The notes: generated by a model not told the origin, from the letters alone. 64,000 nt of DNA from Trifolium pratense (GCF_020283565.1 NC_060063.1:3060563-3124562), one strand, 5' to 3'. Positions 38,205-49,484 are shown, numbered from the stretch's first letter. Numbers and translations are program-made.

Positions 38205-40289
38205 ATGTTACCTCTAACATTAGCTATAACTTCCATACTCTTTCTAATATTCACTTTGATTCTATTTCATCCAAAACACCAACATAATAAAAAACATCCA
38301 CCTGGTCCTAAACCTTTGCCAATTATTGGCAACCTCCACATCCTAGGAAAACTCCCACATCGTACCCTTCAATCACTTGCCAAAAAACATGGATCAATCA
38401 TGTCCTTAAAACTAGGAAAAATTCCAACCATTATAGTTTCATCCCCCAAATCAGCTGAACAATTCCTCAAAACCCATGACAATATTTTTGCTAGTAGACC
38501 AAAACTTCAAGTCTCGGAACACATGTTTTACGGCGGAAAAGGATTGGGTTTAGCTCCATATGGTGCCTATTGGCGCAATATGAAGAAACTTTGTACTTTG
38601 CATCTTTTGAGTGGCTCGAAAGTTGAGATGTTTGCACCTTTGAGAAGCGAGGAAGTGAGGATGTTGTTGAAGTCCGTTGAGAAAGCTGTGACTTTAGGTG
38701 AAGTTGTGAATCTCACTGAAATGGTTGGTGAGGTTATAGCGAATATTACTTATAAGATGGTTTTTGGATATAATAAGGATAGTGATTTGGATTTAAAGGG
38801 ACTTATTCGCGACGCAATGAATTTGGCTGGAACTTTTAATTTGGCTGATTTTTTGCCTTGGCTAACCATATTTGATCTTCAGGTATGTATTAATATCTTC
38901 GATATCAACTTCTCGTTGTAAATTAAAAAAAAAAACTTCTCGTTGTATATATGTGGTAATTTACTTTGCATTCTCCATAGTTTTGATTACTTTTTTCATG
39001 TTTGATCATGCCATGTTTTGCTTGTTATTTTTCTTAGTTAAATAATTGGTCATTTGATTGTGATTTTTAAATTTTAATATAGGAAAAAAAACTGTTTAAA
39101 TGTCGACCAAAAAAAAAGCTGTTTAAATTAATAAATAGTTCTAAAAATAGAAGAAAACTATTGCAAGTTGTTTAATTGATAGGAATTGAAAATTATATTC
39201 TAACTTTATTTGGACCAAGTACTACTGTTATAATTCTTGACTTTTCAATCAATCTACTATACATGTAACATAGTTCCAGTCTCTCGTTTAATAAATTTTT
39301 AGTACATGTAATATATATATTACAACCACAAAAAATAAATTTTTAGTTTTTTTTTATGCAAAAAATAATATTTTAGTTTTTTTTATCAAAAAATAATATT
39401 TTAGTTAAAAATTTATATTTAGGAATAAATATAGTGTATGCTTTTCAATCAGGGACTAACAAGTCGAATGAAGAAAACAAGTAAGGCATTTGACCAAATA
39501 GTGGAGAAGATAATCAATGATCATGAGCATGACATGAAAAAAGATCCACACCATAAGGATTTTATAGACATATTACTTTCATTAATGCATCAATCAATGG
39601 ATCCTAATGATGAAGAACAAAACCATGCCATTGATAGAACTAATATCAAAGCTATTATATTAGATATGATTGGTGGAGCATTAGACTCATCTTCAGCAAC
39701 AATTGAATGGGCCATGTCTGAACTTTTGAAGCATCCAAATGTGATGAAAAAACTTCAAAATGAGCTAGAAAATGTGGTGGGTGTGAATAGCAATGTGAAG
39801 GAAAATGACTTTGAAAATTTACCTTATCTTAATATGGTGATAAAGGAGACATTAAGATTATATCCGGCTGGACCATTGTTAGGACCTCGTGAGTGTCTAA
39901 AAGATGTTACAATCGATGGTTACTACATAAAGAAAAATTCTAGGATAATAATTAATGCTTGGGCATTAGGGAGAGATCCTAATGTTTGGACGAATAATTC
40001 TGACATGTTTTATCCAGAAAGATTTGTGAATAGTAATGTAGATCTTCGAGGACATGATTTTCAACTTATACCATTTGGATATGGTCGTAGAGGGTGTCCT
40101 GGAATTCAATTGGGCCTAAATATGGTTAGGCTTGTTGTGGCTCAATTGGTACATTGCTTTGATTGGGAACTTCCATTTGGTATGTCTTCTAATGACTTGG
40201 ATATGACTGAGAAATTTGGACTCTCAATGCCAAGATGTAACGACTTGCTCGCGGTGCCAACAACTCGAAGACAAAAGTTTGATATATAG
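38205..40289 (+). CDS. CYP736A: Cytochrome P450, CYP736A-type, 504 aa
   Basis: Two exons, 38205-38882 and 39453-40289, are joined in phase 0 (CTTCAG/GTATGT and AATCAG/GGACTA). The N-terminus is a signal anchor (MLPLTLAITSILFLIFTLIL) followed by the proline-rich hinge HPPGPKPLPIIGNLH, so the enzyme should sit on the ER face. The C-helix is YWRNMKKLC. The I-helix is MIGGALDSSSATIEW, with Ser where many P450s have Thr. ExxR is KETLRLYP, PERF is YPERFVNS, and the heme loop is PFGYGRRGCPG with Cys441. Family assignment rests on recalled similarity to CYP736A12-like proteins (CYP71 clan). Substrate unknown. Oddity: residue 436 is Tyr, while both relatives in the window have Ser there. The codon difference from the duplicated fragment is two bases. 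Length is normal. Confidence 0.9.
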
Positions 40290-40424
40290 TTAAAAAAAAG
40301 ACATCAAATTGAAATGTATCTAGTTTATTTTTGTGTGACTTAAAAGTATTAGTTTATAATATCGCTAAAATAAAAGTATTAGTTCATAACAACATTCTCC
40401 TTTATCTCAACCGAAGAGTCTGCA

Positions 40425-41059
40425 TCAACGAACTTTAGTCTTTTTTGTTTGGCTTTGAACTTGAAACGCAGCAACAATCTTCCTCCAGCAGCGGATGGAG
40501 ATGATCGAGGGTATTACAATCCAAGGGACATTTGCTCCAATGAAGTATGCATAGTAGTAAAATGAATTTGTAGAAAAATTATCGCCTTCCAAAATCGCTG
40601 TTATATAATATACAGCAATTCCGTACAGCTGGCCCAAAGAAATTGCAAATTGAAGAATGTAGCTGTATGATTTTCCAGTAGCTATTGCATATCTGTCATC
40701 CATATCAGAAACAGAAACAGTAAGATTAAAAATGAAAAATAAAACCATCAGAGTCTAGCGCAAATGGTTAGTGCACAGTGTGTTCGAGTGTTGTAAATTT
40801 TAGGGTAGCGAATTTGATTCCTACGCATAAAAAATGAAAAATAAAAGAAGACATAAATCAGCTTCTTACTGAATCATATCATTAGGATATGTTTGGTTTG
40901 CAGTTTCAAAAGCATGCTCGGATCCGAATTAAGTTGAGAGTTTAACTTACACTGCAAGAAGACTAGCTGGACCTTCCAAAAGTGCTGTTAGTATTTCAAC
41001 AGTTACTATCCCTGCATCCCTTGCCGCGTACCTCGAATCTCCTTTGCTATATTCCTTCC
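40425..41059 (-). pseudogene. HYD1 3' fragment: exons 3 and 4 only
   Basis: Exon 4 (40425-40692) and exon 3 (40951-41059) of the isomerase are present on the complement with intact splice sites and reading frame, but exons 1 and 2 are missing upstream. Sequence is almost identical to the exons at 42905-43172 and 43431-43539. Exon 4 still encodes the C-terminal QTKKTKVR. A segment of about 359 bp of 3' flank present downstream of the other copy (about 42,490-42,850) is deleted here, bringing the fragment close to the P450 stop. It cannot make a full enzyme. Confidence 0.88.
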
Positions 41060-41183
41060 CTATTATACACACAAGTGTTTTTTTGTATAAGTAATTATAT
41101 AACAAAGGATAAACTGTCATAAACTAAAACAAACTTGTGAACATGTCATAATTGTTTCTTAAGCTTTTGCAAACAGTCTCAAA

Positions 41184-41640
41184 AGTCATGGTTTTAAATT
41201 GCGGTTGCGGTCGCGGGCAGTAGCAGTTGCAGCATGAAATAATTTTAAGTTTTCACAGACTCTATCAAGTGGCATTACTATCCACTACACTATTTACTCA
41301 CATTATAGTAGAGTGATTTTGTTCCATACATATATATTTTATTTATTAAAAGATGCTTAAAATACAAAGTTAAATGACTATTAAGGATATTATTCCTTAC
41401 ATTTGACATAAATTAGGATTTGGGATTCATAAATATTAATTTTTGAAAATTATTTGAATGAATATGACCAAAATCATCTGATACGATTTCTGATGCGGTT
41501 ACGATGTAGCTACACACGTGAATGAAAATTACACCGCAATTACGGTACAATGTGGTTGCGGTGGCTACCACATCAGCAATAATCAGCAATACTGTGGCCG
41601 CAATTGCCAATATGGATCACAATTTAAAATTATACTTATG
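41184..41640. mobile_element. MITE (catggttttaaattgcgg ends), first copy
   Basis: The left end is catggttttaaattgcggtt. The right end holds gccgcaattgcc and cacaatttaaaattatac, approximately inverted. Repeated gcggttgcgg/accgcaattac pieces make a foldback. The same element is at about 43,667-44,118 in the homologous intron of the other isomerase copy, so it inserted before the block duplicated. Confidence 0.65.
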
Positions 41641-41657
41641 ACAGTAAATAAGTTCAA

Positions 41658-41750
41658 ATAAGTCATGGTTTTAAATTGCGGTTGCGGTCGCGGGCAGTAG
41701 CAGTTGCAGCATGAAATAATTTTAAGTTTTCACAGACTCTATCAAGTGGC
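41658..41750. repeat. 93-bp orphan copy of the MITE left end at a rearrangement joint
   Basis: Bases from agtcatggttttaaattgcg to atcaagtggcatt repeat 41,186-41,278 without change by eye. The piece starts at a shared agtca and ends at gcatt, where the P450 fragment (attgatagaac) begins. It is a junction insert in the duplication. Confidence 0.85.
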
Positions 41751-42410
41751 ATTGATAGAACTAATATCAAAGCTATTATATTAGATATGATTGGTGGAGC
41801 ATTAGACTCATCTTCAGCAACAATTGAATGGGCCATGTCTGAACTTTTGAAGCATCCAAATGTGATGAAAAAACTTCAAAATGAGCTAGAAAATGTGGTG
41901 GGTGTGAATAGCAATGTGAAGGAAAATGACTTTGAAAATTTACCTTATCTTAATATGGTGATAAAGGAGACATTAAGATTATATCCGGCTGGACCATTGT
42001 TAGGACCTCGTGAGTGTCTAAAAGATGTTACAATCGATGGTTACTACATAAAGAAAAATTCTAGGATAATAATTAATGCTTGGGCATTAGGGAGAGATCC
42101 TAATGTTTGGACGAATAATTCTGACATGTTTTATCCAGAAAGATTTGTGAATAGTAATGTAGATCTTCGAGGACATGATTTTCAACTTATACCATTTGGA
42201 TCGGGTCGTAGAGGGTGTCCTGGAATTCAATTGGGCCTAAATATGGTTAGGCTTGTTGTGGCTCAATTGGTACATTGTTTTGATTGGGAACTTCCATTTG
42301 GTATGTCTTCTAATGACTTGGATATGACTGAGAAATTTGGACTCTCAATGCCAAGATGTAACGACTTGCTCGCGGTGCCAACAACTCGAAGACAAAAGTT
42401 TGATATATAG
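41751..42410 (+). pseudogene. CYP736A-type P450 3' fragment (truncated exon 2)
   Basis: This matches 39630-40289 of the intact gene at a constant offset of 2,121 bp through the stop codon, with only three base differences by eye. It encodes the last 219 residues: I-helix, KETLRLYP, YPERFVNS and the heme loop PFGSGRRGCPG. It lacks exon 1, the intron and the first 59 codons of exon 2; the upstream sequence is MITE DNA, so it is a dead fragment unless spliced to something else. The heme loop has the usual Ser, and a silent C-to-T change lies near 42,278. The 3' flank continues as in the intact gene. Confidence 0.9.
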
Positions 42411-43666
42411 TTAAAAATATACATCAAATTGAAATGTATTTAGTTTATTTTTGTGTGACTTAAAAGTATTAGTTTATAATATAGCTAAAATAAAGGCTTC
42501 TTTGTAGCTAAAATAATATAGCATGAATTATAAAGTAGAAGAGTGTTTTGCAGAACACAAACGAAATCTTGAAATGCATATGCCTAGTTTGGAGGTGAAG
42601 GTTAAAACAAACATACACAAAACAGCCATTTATCAATGATTGTGCTGAAATCGAACCACAAAGCAACAATAATGGGATTTAGATTGTCCGTCGTCACTTT
42701 GGTTGTCGTTGGATCTATAGGCAATCCAACGATTTACAGACTGTGTGATTGCATGAGATTATTGACTATACAGGCAATCCAAATTCATAAGAATGACGAA
42801 AAAGTGAAAAGTCTAAATTGCTTTTTTCAAGTTATGCAGATAATAAGAATCAATTGATACAATTCATAACAACATTCTCTTTTATCTCAACCGAAGAGTC
42901 TGCATCAACGAACTTTAGTCTTTTTTGTTTGGCTTTGAACTTGAAACGCAGCAACAATCTTCCTCCAGCAGCGGATGGAGATGATCGAGGGTATTACAAT
43001 CCAAGGGACATTTGCTCCAATGAAGTATGCATAGTAGTAAAATGAATTTGTAGAAAAATTATCGCCTTCCAAAATCGCTGTTATATAATATACAGCAATT
43101 CCGTACAGCTGGCCCAAAGAAATTGCAAATTGAAGAATGTAGCTGTATGATTTTCCAGTAGCTATTGCATATCTGTCATCCATATCAGAAACAGAAACAG
43201 TAAGATTAAAAATGAAAAATAAAACCATCAGAGTCTAGCGCAAATGGTTAGTGCACAGTGTGTTCGAGTGTTGTAAATTTTAGGGTAGCGAATTTGATTC
43301 CTAAGCATAAAAAATGAAAAATAAAAGAAGACATAAATCAGCTTCTTACTGAATCATATCATTAGGATATGTTTGGTTTGCAGTTTAAAAAGCATGCTCG
43401 GATCCGAATTAAGTTGAGAGTTTAACTTACACTGCAAGAAGACTAGCTGGACCTTCCAAAAGTGCTGTTAGTATTTCAACAGTTACTATCCCTGCATCCC
43501 TTGCCGTGTACCTCGAATCTCCTTTGCTATATTCCTTCCCTATTATACACACAAGTGTTTTTTGTATAAGTAATTATATAACAAAGGATAAACTGTCATA
43601 AACTAAAACAAACTTGTGAACATGTCATAATTGTTTCTTAAGCTTTTGCAAACAGTCTCAAAAGTC

Positions 43667-44118
43667 ATGGTTTTAAATTGTGGTTGTGGTCACGGATGCA
43701 GTAGCAGTTGCAGCATGAAATAATTTTAAGTTTTCACAGACTCTATCAAGTGGCATTACTATCCACTACACTATTTACTCACATTATAGTAGAGTGATTT
43801 TGTTCCATACATATATATTTATTTATTAAAAGATGCTTAAAATACAAAGTTAAATGACTATTAAGGATATTATTCCTTACATTTGACATAAATTAGGATT
43901 TGGGATTCATAAATATTAATTTTTGAAAATTATTTGAATGAATATGACCAAAATCATCTGATACGATTTCTGATGCGGTTACGATGTAGCTACACACGTG
44001 AATGAAAATTACACCGCAATTACGGTACAATGTGGTTGCGGTGGCTACCACATCAGCAATAATCAGCAATACTGTGGCCGCAATTGCCAATATGGATCAC
44101 AATTTAAAATTATACTTA
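43667..44118. mobile_element. MITE (catggttttaaattg ends), second copy
   Basis: Homologous to 41,184-41,640. The left arm here reads ttgtggttgtggtcacggatgc instead of the gcggttgcggtcgcgg form, so the two copies have begun to diverge. Lies in intron 2 of the disabled isomerase copy. Confidence 0.65.
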
Positions 44119-44525
44119 TGACAGTAAATAAGTTCAAATAAGTCAATTCAAATATATAGTCTCACAAGTACTTTTGTATCTGTATTCAATGTCAAATAAC
44201 AACTGAAATGACTTACAAGATTCAGCAAGGTGGAAACTGGTATTATCCTTGAAAAACTCTGGTGTAAAAACAAAGTAACCCTCAAGAATCATGTGAGTGA
44301 GACCAGTAAAGGCCCACTAGAATATGAGCAGCCTATCAACTTTTGTTTTCTTGAGGCGTCCTGCGAATATTCATATTCAAGTAAACAAAATCAGAAAATC
44401 TAAATCCATTTCAAATTTCAAATAACAATCATAGCGGAAAGCCATAATAAAAAGCCTAAACCTAGAACTTGAAACAAAATGATGTGATTTTTGTAGTGCA
44501 CAAAAGCTACAAGTATATATTCTAA

Positions 44526-44791
44526 CGTTAAGAAGTCTCACATCGGATGCGAGTTTAAGTCAACTCCCAATTGTAAGATGGTATCAGAGTCTCTCTACGA
44601 TCCGTTGGGCCACCCGCTATTGGGTCACCTACCATTTATATCCACGAACCAAGCCCAATAGTGTTGGTGTGAGGGGGTGGGCTGAACAACGGTTTATAAG
44701 TAAGAGGCGATCCTCACCTTACAAGCTGGTTTTGTAGGGTTGAGTTAGGTTCAACTACCAATTGTAAGATGGTATGTGGGACTTCTTAACC
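44526..44791. mobile_element. Foldback/TRIM-like element with gttaagaagt ends
   Basis: The left end gttaagaagtctcacatcgg and the right end atgtgggacttcttaac are inverted copies. The interior has caactcccaattgtaagatg (near 44,560) and caactaccaattgtaagatg (near 44,752) as a direct repeat. Similar termini mark short LTR-type repeats in legumes. The intact isomerase gene lacks it at this position, so insertion followed that duplication. Confidence 0.6.
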
Positions 44792-44832
44792 GTTCAAAGC
44801 AATCTTCGTATTAAGATTAATCACATATTAGC

Positions 44833-45080
44833 ATTGTTTGGATAAACAACTTACAGTATTTTGTAGTTTATAACATAAACACTTATTTTGAATAAGTTAT
44901 TTCTATAACAAAAGAAAAAATAAAGTCAAACAGATTTCTTATAATATAAGTTATCTTGGAGAGTTAATGGAAGTAAGTTGAAAACAACTTAGCAACATGT
45001 AGCTTTTGTGCACTATGGAAGTAACTCATAACTATAAGTAATTTTCATAAATTCTCTCAAACAGTTACAACAGGTGCTTA
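44833..45080. mobile_element. MITE in isomerase pseudogene intron 1 (tgtttggat ends)
   Basis: Homologous to the element at 34,232-34,492 (tgtttggataaacaactta and cataaacacttattttgaat). The right end is eroded. It is shared by both isomerase genes at the same intron position. Confidence 0.55.
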
Positions 45081-45511
45081 TGGAAGTAAGTTGAATTTTG
45101 GTTTATTTACCTGAGAAGATCCATGTGAGTGCAAAGAGGATGAGAATGATGGAGGCAAAGACAGAGAGAATGTTGGATTGAGAGAGAGAAGAAGGAACGT
45201 AGCCAGGAAGATTCAAGTCACGTGGAATGTAAGGATGAGGATGAACACCACCTTGTGACGTTTGAGATTCTGCCATTTTCTTCTTCTTGTACTATCTCTG
45301 AATGAATCAGTGAGATTGGATGTTTTTTGTTTGTTTGACTCTCTTAGATTGCACCAAGAGAGTAAGAGAGAGAGATTGTGTTTGTTTTCTAGTTGGTGAA
45401 TTTATGTGTTGACTTTAGGGAAAAGGATAGTTGGCAGATTAGATTAGTGTAAGTGAGGTTAATGCTCGTATATATAGTTTCTATATAATAAAATAAAAAA
45501 TAAAATATAGC

Positions 45512-45818
45512 CACTACAATAAATAATTGCGACGGTTAAAATCGCCGTTAAAAGTCTTTTGCTGCCGTAATTTTAAACGTCGTAAATATTTCGAAGCGCT
45601 TAGAACTAAGCGTTGGAATAGGCGCTGGAAGAGCATTTTGCGACGATTTCTGATGTGGTTTATATTTAGCTGCGGTTTGTAGCTGCCGCAGTTAGCATTA
45701 CAACCCCACAAAGAATTAATTATGGCGGTTCAAATAACCGCCGCAATTGACTTTTATAGTTGCGGTTCAGTGTCAACCGCCACAATAAAGTTGCTGCCAT
45801 TAGACACTTTTAGTAGTG
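45512..45818. mobile_element. Miniature CACTA element, 307 bp, TSD agc
   Basis: Begins cactacaataaataattgcg and ends cttttagtagtg, with the 3-bp target duplication agc on both sides (45509-45511 and 45819-45821). Termini and a 3-bp duplication are diagnostic of CACTA (En/Spm). The interior repeats variants of gccgcaattgac and gcggttcagtg as subterminal motifs. No transposase. Confidence 0.85.
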
Positions 45819-46064
45819 AGCGAATATAACACCAAAAATTAATTAAAAAAAAGCTATAAGTTTAATTAAAGCGAATAATGTATAAATTAGTTTATAATTT
45901 ATTGTAGATAAATTAATTGATTGAATTTATAGTTTTTTATAAAATTTGTGGTTGAATTAGTTTTTTTTAAATTTATATGTTGACTTTTTGGGGAAAGAAT
46001 AGTTGGCAGATTGTGTAAATAGTTGGCAGATCAGATCGTGTGAGGTTAATGCTTGTATTATCTT

Positions 46065-47192
46065 TAGGGGTGTGCAAAAAATTTGGCTATCCTTAACCAA
46101 ATTACTAACCAATCTATATTCAATTTTAGTTTGCAAAAACCATTTAAAAAAAAACCACACCACTCCAATAAAAAAACACCAATTATAAACCATAACCACA
46201 TTTTGTAATTTGGTTTGGAATTAGTTTGAATATTAAGGCCTAATAGCTAATTAAGGCCCAATTTTCAATTTTTTAAAATTCTTTATTTTATAATAAAATA
46301 ATTAATTAAAAGAGGTGGTGGAGGACCGGTGGTCAACACGGCGGTCAACGACGGACCACCGGTGGCCGGCGCGGCGGCGCTACGACCGGCACGGCGGTTT
46401 TCCGGCGGCGGTCCGGCGACTTTCACGGCGGCCGGTGGCGGTACTCCGGTGGCCGGTGGTGGTGCTCCGACGGCCGGCCACCACCAACCACCCATACTAT
46501 TTTATTATTATTTTATTTTAAAAATCAGACTTTTAATAATTATTTTAAAAATAATTAAAAAATCAGTTTTTAATGTTTTTAGTTTTTAAAAAATCTGTTT
46601 TTTTTAAAAAATAATTTAAAAAATCAGTTTTTATTAAAAATAATTAAAAAAATAATTTTTTTAAAATAATTAAAAAATCAGTTTTTAATTTTTTTAGTTT
46701 TTCAAAAATTTAGTATTTTAATTTTTTTCTTATAATAAATATTAGTTTCTTTTGTATTTAAAAATCAGATTTTTTAATTTTAAAAATTACTCTTTTTTTA
46801 AATAATAATTTTTTTTTAAAACAATATAAAAAACAAGTTTTCGGCTAAGTAAAAAATAATTTGGGTTTAGAAAAAAAATACTTTGTGGGTTGATTATAAA
46901 CCAATTCAATCATAAAATTAATGAAAAATTATGTTTTTAAAATAATTAATAAATCTATTTTTTTTAATCAACTAATAAAAACAATTAGTTTAAGTAAAAA
47001 ACCTATTTAAAATTGGATCATGTGAATAACCTAAATTTTATTACAAACCGGTTATAAATTAGTTTCAATCCGATTAATAACCAAATTCAAATTAGTTTTA
47101 AAAAATAACCGGTTTCTCATTAAAATGGTTTTGGTTTAGAACCAAAACCATCAATTAGGTGTGGTGTGGTTTCCAAACCATGCACACCCCTA
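46065..47192. mobile_element. Non-autonomous hAT element, 1,128 bp, with 8-bp TSD
   Basis: Ends taggggtgtgca and tgcacacccct a are inverted copies, flanked by the exact 8-bp duplication attatctt (46057-46064 and 47193-47200), as expected for hAT. The outer arms are AT-rich, with many aaccaaa/tttggtt pieces. The core 46,311-46,494 is extremely GC-rich. No transposase is encoded. The perfect duplication suggests limited age. Confidence 0.9.
46311..46494. other. GC-rich island inside the hAT element
   Basis: About 180 bp dominated by ggcggc, ccggtgg and cacggcgg motifs lie between AT-rich arms. Frames are open on both strands: the minus strand (46283-46495) gives a Pro/Ala/Gly-rich string with PPPATGVPPP, and the plus strand an Arg/Ala-rich one. 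Codon-like composition is compatible with a captured fragment of a Pro-rich gene, but simple-sequence expansion explains it equally well. Confidence 0.6.
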
Positions 47193-47200
47193 ATTATCTT

Positions 47201-48464
47201 ATGGTATATAGTTTATATATGTAATAAACCATAGGTAATATCACACCAAAAAATAAATAAACAAATTAAATAACCGATAAGTTTAATTTCGGCGGATGAA
47301 TTTATAAGTTCTAGTTTTGAATTTTCAGTTTCACGGTCCGTGGTCGAGTCCATGCTCTTGTCTGGGCATGACTGATCTTGTTATCTTTGATGTATTTCTC
47401 CTGTTGACTCTTTTGTATAACTCTCGTAGTATTTCTCATTGCATCTTGTGCTGAGGAGTTTACTAGTTTGTTTAATATATATCTCATTTTTGTTTGTTAA
47501 AAAAAATAATTTAAAGTAGATAAAATTGGAAGAAATAATGATATATTATATAATTGAATTAACTTATTAAAATAATCTATAAACTAGTAAAAATAAGAGA
47601 AAAAAGAATTTGCACTGACAGTGTAAATTAATTTTACACTGTTAACCAATCACAACCATGTTTTCCGCCACGTCACCTCACTTAACCCCATTTTTTTCAT
47701 ATGACATGGAAGGTCGAAGCATTCTTAATTTCTTATTGGTTGTCAGCATAATATTAATTTACACTGATAGTGCATGTCCTTTAAACTCTAAAAATAAACT
47801 ATAATTAAGTTTGTGAGAAAATAGCATCAATCTGGTTTTTTTTTTTCTTCAATATAATCTTATAAGCAATAAGCTAAAACTTGACATTACGTTTAGGGTA
47901 TAATCCGTTCAATTTAGACCGATTTTGTAGTTCAAAAAATGTATAAACCGATGAAATCTTCATTGATTTAGTTTGGTTTAAGAAGTCGACCAATGAAGTA
48001 GAGAAGTCTACAACTATTCAAGAACTTAAGGACTTAAACACTCTTGCAGTCTTGCTTTGGAAAAACTCATAAGTTCTTTGAAAAGTCATGAGTTTGAGTT
48101 GCTACATGATGAACATGCTAGAATGATACAGGATTAGATAGTACTTAATTAAATAATTATTAGGTAGTAGTTAATTATGATTAAAAAAAAAGGTAGTAGT
48201 TAATTAAATAATTTAGGTATTAGTATACTCTATATAATATTTATATTGTTAGTTGAACTTTTATTTTATTGGATTGCTTAATTGAGTTTTATGCCTTTAG
48301 ATACATTATGAGAATTATATATGTAGTGATTTCATACACTTTAAAGAAATGAAAATTTTGCCAAAAAATGAAAAGAATTAATGAATGAAAATGAAGAATT
48401 TTGTCTTTAATTTCTTAGCTAGTTTATTATTGTTCTTCTTCTTAATTTAACATAGTTTTTCATA
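47201..48464. other. Intergenic DNA with one MITE and no supported gene
   Basis: The stretch 47,330-47,500 (catgctcttgtctgggcatg, then tttgtttaatatatatctca) looks like a LINE 3' end with a T/A-rich tail. 47,780-48,460 is AT-rich with a short direct repeat of aggtagtagttaatta (near 48,161 and 48,191). Confidence 0.45.
47611..47774. mobile_element. MITE with tgcactgacagtgtaaatta ends
   Basis: The left end tgcactgacagtgtaaatta and the right end aatttacactgatagtgca are inverted with one mismatch over about 19 bases. The interior has caatcacaacc and ggttgtcag. About 164 bp, non-coding. I found no exact target duplication. Confidence 0.7.
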
Positions 48465-48740
48465 GGATTAATTAGTAAAATGGTCCCTTAAAGAGATTTT
48501 TGGTTTCAGATTGGTCCCTTAAAGAAAAAAAATCCGAATAGGTCCCTTAAGACATCTCCGTTAATCAGTTTGGTCACTAAAAAAAGGTCCGAATAGGACC
48601 AAACTGATTAACGGAGATGTCTTTAAGAGACCTAATCGGACGTTTTTTTCTTCTTTAAAGAACATATTCAGACCTTTTTTCTTTAAGGGACAAATGTGAA
48701 ACCAAAAATATCATTAAGGGATCATTTTACTAATTAAGCC
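48465..48740. mobile_element. Mutator-type MITE, 276 bp, TSD tttttcata
   Basis: Starts ggattaattagtaaaatggt and ends atcattttactaattaagcc, with an exact 9-bp duplication tttttcata on both sides (48456-48464 and 48741-48749). Nearly the whole element is a palindrome: the left half runs tccgttaatcagtttggt and the right half accaaactgattaacgga. The 9-bp duplication and long inverted ends fit Mutator-like elements. Confidence 0.88.
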
Positions 48741-48749
48741 TTTTTCATA

Positions 48750-49480
48750 ATTCATAGCCATGACATATTTCAACTTCACCCCTCCATTTTATCCGCATCC
48801 CATAAACACAACCCTCATTGTTCCAACCCTATCAACATTTTATCCTTCTTCCATTCACCCTTCTTTGAAAATTCTCCCTCTCACCCCTACAAACAATTCA
48901 ATATTTTTATTTTACCACTTTTATTATTTGACTTCATCCTTACATTTTGTCAAAGTTACAAACTAAAAAGCTTAAAATACGAGTTCCAAGAATTAGCCAC
49001 GATTTAACTAGGTTAAAGTGAACATTTTTCGAAACATTTGTCCTAAGTTTTCCGGTAGAAATTGCAAACCAGAATAATTGAAAAAAGATTTTCAGAAATT
49101 AGTTAGCGATGGCTGAACCGTGGCTAAAAGTAAAATAACCGTGGCTAAAAATACAATTTGGAAAAGCTTTTTTGCCTCATGAATAATTTGAAGATCTTTT
49201 TTCTAACCTTGTCTTATATCAAGAGTACCGCATGAGAACCAGCAACAAATTCCTCTATTAGGTTAGAACATTTCTCATATTAAATTATAATTATTATTTG
49301 TTGTTTAGATGTTCTTTGCTATAAATGTTGTTGTGTAGTTTTCATGTCCTTGAGGTAGGTCGTTATAAAGTAATTGAGATTAAATTTTCAGGAACTTTTC
49401 CAAATTGAGCAAGGTGTGTGCACAAATTGCCAATTGGACTCACATTATAAGCTTGAACTCTCAAAAAATAGAAATTATAT
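48750..49480. other. Intergenic DNA without a supported gene
   Basis: An open frame at 48760-48966 is pyrimidine-rich (Pro/Ser/Thr/Phe) and looks compositional rather than coding. Around 49,100-49,150 the phrase accgtggctaaaa is repeated as in CACTA-like mini-elements. No domain recognised. Confidence 0.45.
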
Positions 49481-49484
49481 CATT

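Larger units (their letters stand above)
42905..45276 (-). pseudogene. Second HYD1 copy, disabled by a nonsense codon in exon 2
   Basis: All four exons are present on the complement: 45111-45276, 44217-44360, 43431-43539 and 42905-43172. Lengths (166, 144, 109, 268) and splice sites are the same as in the intact gene at 33,015-35,555. The first Trp of the conserved WWAFTGLTH stretch (codon 70) is TAG at 44317-44319. The stop falls before the catalytic His and Glu, so no active enzyme is expected. Elsewhere the frame is open and many changes are conservative (for example GANVPWIVIP), suggesting loss was late. Introns carry the same MITEs as the intact gene plus a foldback element at 44,526-44,791. 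Alternatives: a sequencing error at this base, or readthrough. Confidence 0.88.

Noticed and set aside
41413..41610. 65-aa open frame on the minus strand, repeated at 43893-44090
   Set aside because: Both copies fall within the MITE in the isomerase intron; conservation reflects the recent block duplication.
46283..46589. Three overlapping GC-rich open frames suggesting a proline-rich protein gene
   Set aside because: They sit within a hAT element bounded by an exact 8-bp duplication, and frames are open on both strands because of composition.
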